Source: Emmonsiellopsis sp. PD_33
Lineage: Eukaryota; Ascomycota; Eurotiomycetes; Onygenales; Ajellomycetaceae
Direction of reading: 5' to 3'
DNA: 64,000 nt
Assembly: GCA_032988165.1 (NCBI GenBank)
Contig: JANTQF010000043.1
Span: 1-64,000 of the forward strand
Shown: in pieces, positions 24,912 through 37,228 of the stretch
How the letters are laid out: every line of letters starts with the position of its first letter
Numbering within the stretch: position 1 is the stretch's first letter
The notes under the pieces: model-generated
What the model saw: the letters and a program-made list of their open reading frames with translations, nothing else
Databases searched by the model: none
Told to the model about the DNA's origin: nothing
Program-made: the position numbers and the translations under genes

Positions 24912-27900
24912 TCATATCCCGTTGGTATCCGTCCACTGATTCCACTCGATGTTCCCATCCGCAGCGTTACCGGTACCATTCCCATTCCCACTACCGCTAT
25001 CATTACCCGACCCCATCCCCACACTCCCGAACAGATCTTCCAAATTGATATCCATGCCCATGCCCATCCCCAGACCGGCGAAACTGGGCATCCCCATCCC
25101 CATACCCATCCCAAACCCGGGAGGTCCTGAAAATTGCTGCTCGGAGGAGTTTTGATCGGCTTGATAGGAGGACATAGGTTGGGGTAATTGTTGGGATTCC
25201 AGCCTTTGCCAGAAGAACGGGTCATCGGGCATGGAGACGATGTCGGGGTTTTGGAGAATCCCGCCGGGCGAGGTGGGTGTTGATGAAGTGGACGGGCTCT
25301 GTTGGTGTTGGGAAAATTGGCGGAGGTGTTTGAGGTGGGAGGGGAGGGAGGTTATGTTGCCTGTGTCCTGGCCGCTGGGGAATGATTGGAATCCATTGAA
25401 GGGCTCGAAGTTGGGGGTTGAGGCGTTTGTGGGGTTTGTGGAAGAATCCGTAAGGCCTGAGAGAGATGATGAGGCTGGCCTAAACCCAAGTAGGTCGTTT
25501 TTGAAATGGTCGTCTTCAAGTGTGGACATGGGCTGTGTTGGGTAAGCGAAAGGATCACCGGATGGGAACATCATTGGCATTAAGTCTGGTAGGTAGGTCA
25601 GACTATCTAGTGGGGGAGAGAATGATATTTCCTGGTCCAGAGATTGGGTTCGTGAAGGTTGCTGCTGTTGCTGCTGGCCTTGATGTGGCTGGTTTAGTCG
25701 TGGTTGATGTGTATTCGAGCTAGGCGATGACGGGGATGATAATTGCATAGAGTCCCCATCCTTAGCCTGGGCAGTGGTTGGAGGAGCCTGTGATACGGCA
25801 AGTGGGGAGTGCTCATTCACAGCCCAGGCGTGTGCACGGTGTGTCGTATGGTTATCATCAACGCTGGTGGGTGACATCAGATGTTTGGATTGGCTTGCTC
25901 GTTTCGAAACATGCGAAGAAAGATGGACAGGGAATGTCTTTGCTCTCTGGGGCGGATTAAAAGACATTTTATCGTGATCAACAGAGGCATTAGGTGGGGT
26001 CTGTGTCCCCTTGGGCTTCGGTATCGGAGGTGGAGTGGGTTGAGCACGTTTCCTGTTCACCGGGGCCGGCGTATTTCGTCGATTTTGCAATTTCTCGGGT
26101 AGGTGTTTGAAAATAGACTAAAGAGGATACATGTTAGTAAAATCTCATGGACAATAATAACCTCTATCAAAGGTGAGAGACGGGCAACAAACATTCAAAC
26201 TCTGAGCGCATCTGTCTGCTGCCATGCTATTCTTCGCCAGGCCTGCGAGTGCGTTTTTGCCCTCAAGCGCATCCTTCAAGATACCATCCTTGACCGTGGC
26301 GGATTCCGGATTTTCAAGGATGAAGAAGACGAGTGATAGAACTGCGAAATAGGTCGTGTACATCGTAAACCAGTAGGAACCGTTCAGGAGCTTTTTCTCC
26401 TTCATCCCTGCAGTGATGTGTACGACGTTACGCGCCACACTTACACAAGCAGCAGCGCAGGCAAAAGACCGCTTGTCAATCCTTCGTTCCTGGGCGTTGC
26501 CAGTGACATAGTGAAGGAACGGCCGATACATGACCATCTGTACGTGCGCATAGCCAATGCGGAGCAATTGTCTCACTCTATTGACAGAACGGGTCAATGT
26601 TTGGTCAAAAAGTTCGCAATATAAGGAAACTCACCTTTCTATTTCAGGGGGTGCCTCCCCGCCGGGCCTAAATGAGTCGGGAAGATCTTCATGCCAGGCC
26701 TGCAAGTCCCGCTCAAGTTCGCGAATCTTGGAGTGGCTCACCATATATGTATGGTTTGCTCCCTGATTCGCGATTTTGATAGGATAGATATACTTGACGA
26801 CTTTCATAACAATATGTCCTAGGCGGATATGCGCATTCACTCCCGCCATCAAAGCAACGTGATTTGGTGGCATGGGCAAGATTCCGTCCGCTGTGATAAA
26901 TTCATCGTCGACGGGAAGGGGGTACTCTTGGTCTATGTCATCCTCACTAAGCATTGGAGGCAAGCCAAGAATTATGCTGACATGAACATCCATTTTTCGA
27001 ACAACCCAGAAAAGTCTCTTTCGGGTTTCCAGTTCGATGGGATTGAAATTGGCGGATACGGATCGATGGAGGCCAAGGCGAAGTGATGCACGCAACGCAA
27101 TTCCAATATAGGAATAGCAGGTGCTAATATTGGCCGATGACTGAAGGAATAGGATCATAAAACAGACGGCTTGCAAGGAAGTGAGGTCACGGCATTCTGT
27201 GATATCGAGAAGTTGTCGTCCAGCTTTGAAATATTGAAACCTGTTTATATCGTTAGCGAACACAGTCCCAATAGCGAGATAAGGGCGGGAAAGAAAAGAC
27301 GAGTATTACCCTTGATCTGTCGCGCTCTGGTAACCGGATTTATCCAGCGTAGTGTCGCCAACTCCTCGAAAAAGACAGCCAACAGCAAGTGCAAGATATA
27401 GCAAGGGTAAAAAGCTGTTCTCCTCGTTGGAAAACTGGTCCGGTGGGGTATCATAAATTCGATCAAACATGGCATAAAACGAGGGCTTGTGTACAAAACG
27501 CATGATACAGCAAGAATCCTCGAGGGCATTCATGCAGAGTTTACGAGCGACGTCTCTCACAGGGAGATCATGTATAGGCGAGAGATGGTGGTCTGTCGGG
27601 GATTCGGAAGCAGATTTAGGCGTGTCGAGCATCTGTTGAAGCTGCTGGAACTTGGAGACGGGCCGGTCTTCTGGTTTGGGGTCTGGTAGGTTCCCAAATT
27701 GTTTCCTCAACCGGCGCATAAAAATTAAGCCGGAGGAATGGCCGTGATAATCCCAATGTCCCTGGTCATCACGGTCAAGCAGACCCGAGTTGTCCACCAT
27801 GGATTCCAAAAGCGACTCCTCGCACCTTTCCTGGCATGCTGGCTGTTTTGGTTCCGAGTCTGAGTCGGAAATCTTCAATCGGTCTTTTATACTCGAAAGT

Positions 27901-28441
27901 ATCTGCTCCGGTCCATGGGCATCATAACGAGGGTCGTTGATGTCGAGATCTGGGACGACTGCGCGAAGGATCGCCTCGGCTTTCTGCAGCCGGTTCTCGA
28001 GGGCTTCGATATATTGGGGAGCCGGGTTTCTTCGACGGTTTGAGGGCTGGTCATATGTGCAATCTGCATACGAAGGGCAAGTCAGCATGGATTAAATGAA
28101 GGGTAGAGCGTTCAAGCCAAGGCCATACCATAACTGTAGACTGTACAATGCGTACATGGCTGTTTGCCGTCGCATTTGATTTTTTTCCGCCGACACTCGT
28201 CGCATGCTCTGGTCACCCTTCGCCGCTTCTGCAACGGCGCTGGCAGCTTGGGTGCAAGCGGTTCGGCAGAAGGGCTTGTTGGTACCGGGGTGGTGGCTGG
28301 GTTAGTCGGGCTCAGCGAGTCGCGCGAGTCGTGGACATCGTCGTGGAGGTGGTGTTCAAGTTGTTCGAGAGAATGGCTGTTTGTTGAGTCATCGATGCCA
28401 GCGCCCGCATGCGCAGCTTCATAATTATTTTGGGAGCTCAT
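24912..28441 (-). CDS. Zn(II)2Cys6 transcription factor, 1087 aa
   Basis: Fungal binuclear zinc-cluster regulator. Exons 28441-28129, 28063-27310, 27240-26635, 26577-26193, 26117-24912 close in phase. The DNA-binding cluster [20 protein letters not shown] then QPCTHC and YSYDC is Cx2Cx6Cx5Cx2Cx6C; an intron falls just before the last Cys. It is followed by a basic linker ([10 protein letters not shown]) and a dimerising helix [15 protein letters not shown]. The middle homology region (fungal-specific TF domain) spans about 230-600 ([36 protein letters not shown]). The C-terminal 400 residues are Ser/Pro/Gln-rich and end in GMGMGM-type repeats and an acidic DINLEDLF, probably activating. The cluster-plus-linker reminds me of the CLR-1/ClrA cellulase regulator group, but this is from memory only. 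An upstream in-frame TTG is not used as start. Confidence 0.88.
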
Positions 28442-30067
28442 GATTGGAAACTCAGTTCCCAATCCTCACAATCACATCGGAACCGATCCGCTGCTAGTCG
28501 AGGATGGCAAGGCTGAGGGAATGAGGTCGTCGTCGTCGCTGCTGCCGGGACTTGTGTCGAGCTGGGACATATCCAAGCGCGCGGCGCTCCGATCAATGGC
28601 AGAGGTTGATGTGGTCAAACTACAGGCGCATCGCCAGAAGATTAGCAGCGCGAACAATGGCAGCGGGCGGGACGAGTGAACGGGCTTCAGACATTGCTGC
28701 GGAACTGCGGTGCGAAGGCGGGGAGTTGGGCCGGGCAGCGCAGCAAAACCAAGCCCCGACGGCGCGGGAACTTACCAGGCCGACGATCAGCAGGAACCAC
28801 AGGGCGTGCACTGCTGCGCAGAGACCAGAGCTAGACGGCGTGGACGGCAGAAAGCCCGGCGGGAGTCGAGATAGCCCAGCAGGTTGACAGCTGGCGGAGA
28901 AGGGAGAGGCAGAAAATGGAAAAAACGAGCGGTGACTCCAGCGCCGCAACCTTAGAAATCAACCGCAGAAAAAAAAACGACCACAACGCACCACGGTAGC
29001 CAGTTACCTCGCGCTGGAGTACCACCACAGCGGGCTGCCAGTGCCACAGTGACCCAGCGGCCAAGTAGCTTTTACCTGCCTCGAAATCGCCGACAGCGGG
29101 CCGTCCTGGACCAGACAACGGCGCCAGTGCCAGCACCCATGGATCCAGCCGCGCTCCCATGATCCAGATGATCCATCGCTGCCCTGTCCTGTCGGTCCGA
29201 GCTGGACAATGTCGCCGAGCGAACCATACGCAGCCTCGCGGCCATCGCGCCGGGATAATATGCGCCTGTGGCCACCGGACGAGCGCTGTGGGTTTAGCCT
29301 CCACGACGTTCTGGATAAGCCGCCATTCCAACAAATCATCATGGCGGATTCTGCGCAGTGGGGAGCCCGTGATTCCCAAGGATCCATTCCAGGATGACGT
29401 TGGAGGGGGGCCGTTGTGCTGTTATGATTAGCCAGTTTGCTGCATGCTCGAACTCGACGGGGAAGAACTATGGCAGGCAAGTTTATTCGATCTGCTAATA
29501 TACGCTGGGAATACCGACTATTAAATATCTTAAGGATGAAGCCTGGCACATATGATGGATTGCATTTCCTGGTGGATTAGAATGCGAAAAAGAAAGCGCC
29601 CGCCCTTCCAGCTCAAACCTTGACGCCACTTCGTCCCGGACATGTCATGTTTCAAATATATACCCCATATGCACCGACTTTTCTATATTTATAGCGTCTG
29701 CACGTCTATATCCAGCTTCCACCAAACAGAATATATGGCCTGTCGTTCTGGCAAATATCCCACCTGAGGTTTCTTTCGGAAGCCAGGAAACCAAGTTCAG
29801 TCCTGCGTGCGTGGACCGGGGAGACAGGTTCGAATATTAGAGAAATAGTGCATCACAAACATGCCAGTTCGTCTCCCATCTCATCCCCTCTTGGTCTACT
29901 TCCCCCTGGCCCAATCCCCCTACCACCCCCACAAACACACCCCAGTCTCTACAAGATCTAAACTATGAAAAGGAGTGTGGAAATCCTCGTTGCGCAGAAT
30001 CTCTTTACACCGCCGTACTGAGATATTTATTGCCGAAGATACAGCGGGCGTGATCTTGGTCGTATGC
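28442..30067. other. Upstream region of the zinc-cluster regulator
   Basis: About 1.6 kb. The part next to the regulator start is GC-rich and holds overlapping frames on both strands (up to 182 codons) with no family resemblance; I treat it as a long promoter and 5' UTR. The left-strand 3' flank of the ZIP gene lies at its far end. Confidence 0.5.
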
Positions 30068-31652
30068 CTAAGCGAAGGCTCCCACGACAGACATACCAAT
30101 GGCTAATAGATTATACCACATATTAGCGAATAATTCCTCGTGTGTTTCGCTAATAGTTTATGAACATACCTCCCAAGAAGATAAAGGACACTCCCGAAAT
30201 CTTCTGTCTCTTGCTTAACTTCAGGCCCTCATGAGAGAGGAAGTCTTCCGCTAAAAGATCCACGAGAGCTGCGTAGATGAGGAGACCGGAAGATCTTGAA
30301 AGAGATAAAAGGTCAGCAAGGTGACAAAACCTACCACAGAATAACATCTGCGCAACTTACATGGCATTGAAAGACCCAACCATAATCAAAGCAAATGCAC
30401 TTGCAGGATCATAGCTAGTCCGGGCAACCAACCCAATCGCCTGACCAATCGGAGCAGTTGTGCCAAAGGCAACCGCCAAAACCCAGGGGCGGATGGATTT
30501 CCTTGGATACGGGACCGCTGCAATTCGAGAACCCAAACCGAGACCCTCAAACGCCTGGTGAAATAGGATAGCAATGAGCAGGACAATGAATCCCTCGCTC
30601 TCGATCGAGACTGTCATGCCGACGAATACCGAATGAAAGAGGATACCGCCTTCGAGAATGGTGATGTTGAGGGACATCTTTCGAAGGACTTCCGGGTCGA
30701 CACCTGCTTCAAGATCCATGTGGCTGGATTGTGTGGACTCCGGTTCACTCTTTTGGTTCACTGGAGGGTCCCCGATGATATGGCTCTGGAGCATGTTCTG
30801 AGTCCACTCTCGTTCTCGGATATATTGTTCGTAAAACGCGATGAACCATGCTGGCATCTCGGATTGCGTATTCACGTACGAACGGTCAAAATCCTTAGGA
30901 GATGTGTACTCCCTAAACATTGGAGTGAGTGCAAAATCAATTATAAGAAGTGCTTTATGCATACCTCGATTTATAAACCTGTCTCTCATTCTCCCATGGC
31001 TCATCAAGAACCTTCTTCTTGTTCATGATCGCATTTTCCTTTGGCCATGAAATGCTGTTGTCTTGGGAATTTTTAAAGAGGTCTTGTCCAGTCGCTCCAC
31101 CGTGGTCGTGACCCCCTGTTTTAGAATTCATCCACAACTCAATACAAAAGAGTGTAAGCAAAGCTCCAAGCATAATAACGCCTGGCATAGCAGGGTACTG
31201 TTCGGTGAACAGCGGCGGTAAACACGGATCGTTTAGCGACGAAAATGCAGTTGGTAACAACTGGTCCTGTTAGCTTCAAAGGTCATCCTACATCAGTGAG
31301 CAGAGGAATGATTACATGGACGCAAGCAGTTGCAACCAGGACACCAGTTCCAAAATGTTTACAAAAAAAGAAGACCTTCGGCGGGATATTCATCGAGGGG
31401 ATTTTCTTAGCAGCGACCGGGAAACCGCAAGCTGTAAATGATGAGTAAATTCCCTTATTCTGCCAGCTTGGGAGCCGCCATACCAAGAGTACTGATTGTG
31501 AGCACAAGGACTATACACATGTTAGAATATCCGATGGCTAAAATACATGTAGCAAGAATATACGTACACAGTGCTACAACGTGAATTGGAAGGTCATACT
31601 CCGCCGCCGCATCGCCACCCGAGCCGCACTGGGGACGTTCAATTCCCTCCAT
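30068..31652 (-). CDS. ZIP-family zinc/iron transporter
   Basis: Plasma-membrane importer of Zn2+ (or Fe2+) of the ZIP/Zrt family. Exons 31652-31568, 31510-31484 (27 nt), 31431-31316, 31260-30965, 30912-30361, 30294-30170, 30102-30068 (35 nt) give 411 aa. Helix 1 is VVALFLVLTISTLAC, the next helices contain FFFCKHFGTGVLVATACVH, and a short His loop GGHDHGG follows helix 3. The metal-binding helices are clear: LFHSVFVGMTV (IV) and LFHQAFEGLGLGSR (V). The last helix ends GMSVVGAFA. Both tiny exons are needed to keep the first and last helices intact. The gene is divergent from the CDF transporter. Confidence 0.9.
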
Positions 31653-33168
31653 CTCGTCCTCACCAGGAGTAGACCCGGCCGAAGGGGGAGAGAGAAAGAA
31701 AGAAAGAAAAGAGAATTAAAAGGTACTGGCCAGCAGTCAATGAGAAACAAAGACGAACGATGGAGTTGATAGCATTGACCCGCAATGCACAACCAAGAAG
31801 AGAGAAATATATCAAAACATAAGGAAAAGGTTGAGATGCGAAGCAACAAACATCGAGGCTCTTGGGTAGATAAGCATTAGCAAGAGTAGACCCCGTTAGT
31901 AAACTGGGTCAAATCAAGCTCATGTCTCGGACCCGTGACAAGACGATATCGTGAAAGGGGAAGATCTCTGGGCGTCAAACCGGCTTGGGAAACCTAGATC
32001 ATGATATTTAGAGCGGACGCGGGAAGGTATTTGCAATCCTGAAGCAGTTTCAATAACAGAGTGGTCGCTCAATGCCATTTCGGTGCAGCCAGATAAGATT
32101 GATACCTGCTTCGCACAGTGTCACGAAGGGGAGAACTGCCAAGGGCGATTGCTTCTAAATTAAGAATAGTCCGTGGTTGAGGAGAGACATTCTAGAAGGC
32201 GCTCCAAATTCTGAGATTCCCTAGATATGCAATGGCGGGGCCTTCCTGATGGAAATCCTAGTGAAACGGGACCGAATGCGAGGCGCGCTAACCATAGCCG
32301 TCGGTAGTTCATGAGTTCCGCGCTGTGCCGACGCGAACAAGCAGGAGACTCCAAGAGCAGGAACGGGTAGGGCAGATGTGAAGCTTCAAGCTTTCATAGG
32401 GCTCTTGGCCTTTTTCCCCGCGAGACAGGAGGAGCAGATCAGAATGAGTGGGCGGCCATGAGACACCATGGGCGGGAGAACGTGACGCATGTCTATGGTG
32501 GGTCATGTCGGGACAACGCCCATGATCTTTGCAGCGCTGAAATATGGCGGAGCAGGGGGATCGTAGACAGAGTGGGCGTCGTCAATGGGAGAGGCGAGGA
32601 CATCCTGGTCTTGGCGGAAACCTGGCGGGGAGGAGCGGTCTGTGGTAGTGCCAAGGCTACTAGCGGCGCCAAGCTTAACTTAAAACCAACCTAACCTATC
32701 TCCTGCGCTACGTCATTGGCTGTCGCCGTGGAGCCGACCTTCCTCCCCAGTTCCCAGCAACTCCTGCACGTCCGCGACATCTATCACCGACCACAGTGAC
32801 GATGATGCACCAGATGAGCCGTGTCACATCTCTTCTTGCGCCGTTCTGGCAATTCTTGTTTCATGCCTTCGATTGTCGTCATGGCATCCCTCCTCAGTTC
32901 TTCTGCGCTAACGGCACTGCCTCAGAAATGGACAATACTATCTACCGAGCCTCGCTCTATCTCTCTATATCTACGCTGCGTTTGCTGTTTTACCGTGTGG
33001 GCGCTCTCCCATCTCGCATTTCCCCCAATTCCTAATTCTTTGAGCCCTCCTCCCTGTATATCATTCTTGTCACAATTTGCTGCATCGACGCGTCAGTCCT
33101 TTGAGACACAAATCTCCACTTAAGACAACGCTTTTCGATATCCTCATTGGGATATCCTGGTTTCCAAA
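31653..33168. promoter_or_regulatory. Shared upstream region of ZIP importer and CDF exporter
   Basis: About 1.5 kb between divergent start codons. It has a GAAA-rich microsatellite near 31690-31712 on the ZIP side and a CT-rich stretch just before the CDF start. I looked for zinc-responsive elements of the ACCTTnAAGGT type and saw none. Short frames here are not convincing genes. Confidence 0.5.
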
Positions 33169-34732
33169 ATGGCCGATCCAAAGAGCAGCGCTGAGGGACA
33201 AACCTCTGCTGCATCAATTCATGCTGTATCTCCAATCGCTCCAGCAGCCCAGTCCCCAAACCAATCATCCCATACGGACGATATGATCATCAATGTCGTT
33301 CAAGAAACCACCTCCCCAAGCAGAGAAACATTAAACGCTCTTGGTCACGACGACCCTCTCTCTCTTCAACGGCACAAGAAAGCTGAGCTCTCACGGAGCT
33401 CCATCAAGGCGGACTACCCCTCTGGAAACCACAGAAAGATTCATAAGTACTATACCAGACAGAATGCCCTCATCGACCAGTTCCTTGAGAGCGGAGACGA
33501 GGAAAGATTGGCTGCCCTTGATTATGAGAAGAATGGGGGCAAGGTCAGATGGGCAGTCAATCTCAGTTTCGCAGTGAATTTCTTCCTTTTTATCATCCAA
33601 ATGTACGCGGCCATATCAACAGGATCACTGTCCCTCTTCGCCACTGCAGCAGATGCATTCATGGACCTAGTCTCGTCAACTGTTATGTTCATCACCTCTC
33701 GACTTGCCGCAAAACCAAACCCTCACAAGTTCCCCGTTGGACGCCGTAGGATCGAGACCGTGGGTATCATTCTTTTCTGTGCCTTGATGACCACAGTTGC
33801 GGTGCAGCTCATAATCGAATCCATCCGGAGCCTTGCAGGCGGGGAAGGCGACGGTGGGGAGGAACTCCATATCATCCCTCTATCTTTTGTCGGTGTTGCC
33901 ATCTTCTCGAAGTTCTGTCTGTTCTGCTACTGCTTCTGGCTCCGCCGCTACCCCGCCGCCCACATCTTCTTCATCGACCACCGCAACGATCTCGCCGTCA
34001 ACATCTTCGGTCTCATTATGTCCATCGTGGGAGACCGCTTTGTATGGTACCTTGATCCCATCGGTGCCATCTGCATTGCCCTCCTCATCCTCTTCTCCTG
34101 GGTCGCAACCGCCTTTGATAACGTCTGGCTGCTCGTCGGCAAAGCCGCCCCGCGCGAATTCGTGAACAAGTGTATTTACGTATCTTTAACCCATGACTCA
34201 AGGATCAAGAAAGTAGACACTGTAAGAAAAGAAACACCATCCTTCTCCCCCTTTCCGTTCGCCACCCCCTTCTATAAGAAAGAGATAAACATCCCCAGTA
34301 ACATACTATCCCCCCCCTCCTAGCCCAATTAAGCCAAGCGCACATACATCCATCCCTTGTATACAACTTACTAAAAGTACCCCGGGGGCTACTCATGCTC
34401 AATAGTGCCGCGCCTACCACGCCGGAGAACATTACTACGTGGAGGTAGACATAATCATGGACGAGGCCACGCAGCTCCGCGACTCGCACGACGTAAGCCA
34501 GACACTGCAGCGCAAACTCGAGGGGCTGGCCGCTGTCGAGCGCGCCTTCGTCCACGTCGATTACGAGGATGATCATAATCCGAACGAGGAGCATAAACCG
34601 CTCTACAGCAATGGGCAGCGACGCACGTTGAGGGAGTGGGTTGTTGGGCTGTTCTCGAGGGAGAAGAGTGGGCAGGTGGATACGGCGGGGAATGAGGGGT
34701 TGATTAATCCTGTGGTGTCGAGGGGTTCGTGA
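33169..34732 (+). CDS. Cation diffusion facilitator, Mn-type
   Basis: Metal/proton antiporter exporting divalent cations from the cytosol, likely into an internal compartment. Exons 33169-34221 and 34406-34732 (184-bp intron) give 459 aa. A ~125-residue hydrophilic N-terminus precedes six helices. Helix 2 has DAFMD (D162, D166) and helix 5 region DHRND (D270, D274). Zinc CDFs have HxxxD at these positions; a DxxxD pair in both helices is the known signature of manganese (or iron) CDFs, so Mn2+ is the likely substrate. A G-RR-ETVGIILF motif follows helix 3. The cytosolic C-terminal domain has HYYVEVDIIMDE and a final Ser/Asp-rich tail. Confidence 0.9.
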
Positions 34733-35506
34733 GACGCCTTTGTCTAGTTGGGGTCGGGTTAGGAGAGGTGGGGGGAGGGATGGTGAGCTTTATCGTTTAC
34801 CGAATTATTTGGAAAACGGCGGGGAAGGGATTTAAAAGTTTATGAAGGAGCTATTGTGATTTCTGCTCATTGCTTTTTGATTTTGGTATGGGGTTTATGG
34901 AGGGGGTTTTATCATGATGGTATGGATATCTTGGAGATCGATTGCATTCGTTTTATGAACTGAGTTATTCCAGCCTATTGCCTAGTATCATATTGTTCTT
35001 TTAGAGTGTGTTGGCATTGGCATAGATTCAATGATTGTCTTGACAATGGAAGTTGCAGTGCCATGGAGGGAAATACTGGCGTGGCTACGCTCAGGGCAGT
35101 TGCATTAAAAAAGAAAATCAAATCTCCAGCCAGTCATTTCGTGAGTATTAACACTAAAACTTGCTTGCAAATCTGAACTTTTTGCTTTGTATTTTGAACA
35201 GGCTCGTCAGGATGATTGTGGGAGAAAAATGATATTATATGTAAGATCTAGAGAAAGGAAAAGAGCGATTAGAGATGGGGGGGAACATGAAAAAAAGAAA
35301 TAAAGAAAGAATGGAGAAACAAATAACCAAGAAAATGTTGATATTCCAAATGGAGACACTCCAGTATTCCAAATCTCGAATCTTTCGCCTCATTCTGATA
35401 CAGTCTCCTCACACGCCCCCTAAACATTGAGGCTATTCTTCCTGAAAAACTCCTCCCTATCCCCCAACACTGATGCGAAATATCGAAACTCGACTGATGC
35501 TCTGTC
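34733..35506. other. Tail-to-tail intergenic region (CDF / methyltransferase)
   Basis: A 774-bp stretch between convergent stop codons, T/A-rich near the CDF end. It fits two 3' UTRs; no gene is seen. Confidence 0.6.
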
Positions 35507-37228
35507 TCAGGCTGGCTTCTGACCCCAAACCACATATCTAAAGAGCAAAGGAAAAGAAAATAAAATTAACGGTTTGCCTTGGTCTGAATAACTGATCTAG
35601 GAACAGAACTCGGGTTCATATAATAGGCTCAAAGAAGGGAGGAACTCACATATCGAACAATATGTGGATATCTGGTCTTCGAGCATCTGCCCTGGCTTTG
35701 GCAATTAGAACCTGGACTTCTTCCGGTTTCCATTTTTCGTGACGAGTAAGTACGGCCATCGCGCCTCCTTCGATTGCCTCGTCGAATTGAAGAATGTTGT
35801 AAGCTCCCACACGCTTCTATGGGTGGGGGGTTCATATAAGGGTTAGCAATGGATGCAAATAAAAAATAGTTATGCGGGCATCGTCTTGCCTCTGTCCGGA
35901 TTTTTGCGCTTTATGGGTACATAAGTAGAAGGGAAAAAAGTTAGTTATACTTGCATTTTTCTCTCCCTTCGCCCAAGTCCCAAGCGGGACCCTGTACTTC
36001 TTCACGTGGACATTGATGAACCCAGCTTCCTTAAAGATCCTCTCGAGGTTTCCTCCGGGATTGGTAATATAGCCTTGTTTAGCGAATGCTTCCAGAACAA
36101 CATCAAAAAAGTACCTGATGGCGGTGCCTTGATGTGAGTTGTCCATTGAATAAGGATGCGTATCCCAGTCTTGGAATTCAACCCATCCACCCGGTTTCAC
36201 ACAGCTAATTTCCAAATCGCCGGTTAGTCGTACATTATGTGAGCTGGTATATATTTCAGAGACACATATATATCACGCGTAACATACCTGAAGGCTTGTT
36301 TGACTAATCTAGGCATATCCCGGATTGCCTCGGCGAGGTAACGAGCATGGATGAAATCGAATGGTGTGTCCTCGTAAACCCACTCTGATTCCACATCGTC
36401 GACTATGAACTGAAGATTCGGAGGTACTCTTCCCTAGCACGTAAGTATGGATAAAACAAACAGGTCCAGGACTTTAGGGATATAACTTACAGCGACGGTT
36501 GCGTTGGGCTTAGGTCGTTGCCAGTCACCTATATTTCGAGACCGCGAAAATTAGCGTCTGGTAAATACCGTTCTTAGAACATGCGTTTGACTTCATACTT
36601 CGCAGTCCGGGAACATATCGGCTACAAGCAAGCGTATTAGTGAGTCGTGAATACAAAAACATACCCTCTCGCACTTTTCTGCCCCGGTGACCTTACCGAA
36701 TTCTACGGCCCATATGCCGGAGCCTGTACACAAATCGAGAGCGGATTTAGGATCCTTCAAAGGGGCAAGAAAAAGGTTGTTGTCCATCACGGTCATAAAT
36801 AGTGCATGGTGAATATCGAGGCGGTCGTTTTCCTTCTCATCGTTGGGCAGCAAGTAACCTGTTGAAAAAGGCCGCGAAGGCATGTAAGATCATTGACCGG
36901 ATACAAAACCTGTCGACGGAAATTTACTCACGTCCTTCTTGGTATGCATGGTATCGTCTGCCGTTTTCCTCGGGATATTTTCTTGCTTCCGCCGAAAGGG
37001 ATCCGGTGTATATCGATCTATAATCATTTGTATCGGTGCGCGTCGGATGGTGTTTGAATGCTCACATATTATCACAGTACTCAGCACTAGTCTTCGGAAG
37101 CTGTTGACCAAGTATTAGCACCCTTTGAAGAGACGATTCAGCCGTCGTCGAATTACCTGGTCGTCAACTTCTGGCGGTTGGCTCATCCCCGACTCTGTAG
37201 CCACACTCGAAGGATTGGAGTCCGCCAT
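35507..37228 (-). CDS. LaeA-like SAM-dependent methyltransferase
   Basis: Class I methyltransferase of the large fungal LaeA-like group, whose members act on small molecules or regulate secondary metabolism; substrate unknown. Ten exons: 37228-37157, 37100-37066, 37017-36932, 36858-36697, 36621-36599, 36528-36491, 36428-36288, 36204-35955, 35816-35650, 35537-35507; 334 aa. Diagnostic blocks: ENGRRYHAYQEGRYLLPNDE, the SAM-binding ALDLCTGSGIWAVEFA, then TGNDLSPTQPSLVPPNLQF, FDFIHARYLAEAI, VKPGGWVEFQDWD and the end YVVWGQKPA. Joining exon 8 to exon 9 in frame requires a GC donor (GCAAGT at 35954). Nine introns in about 1.7 kb is dense. Confidence 0.85.

Noticed and set aside
28831..29549. Two overlapping ~180-codon minus-strand frames upstream of the zinc-cluster regulator
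   Set aside because: Overlap each other in different frames in GC-rich promoter DNA; no similarity to a known family.
29826..29836. GGTTCGAAT-like tRNA B box
   Set aside because: No matching A box or cloverleaf around it.
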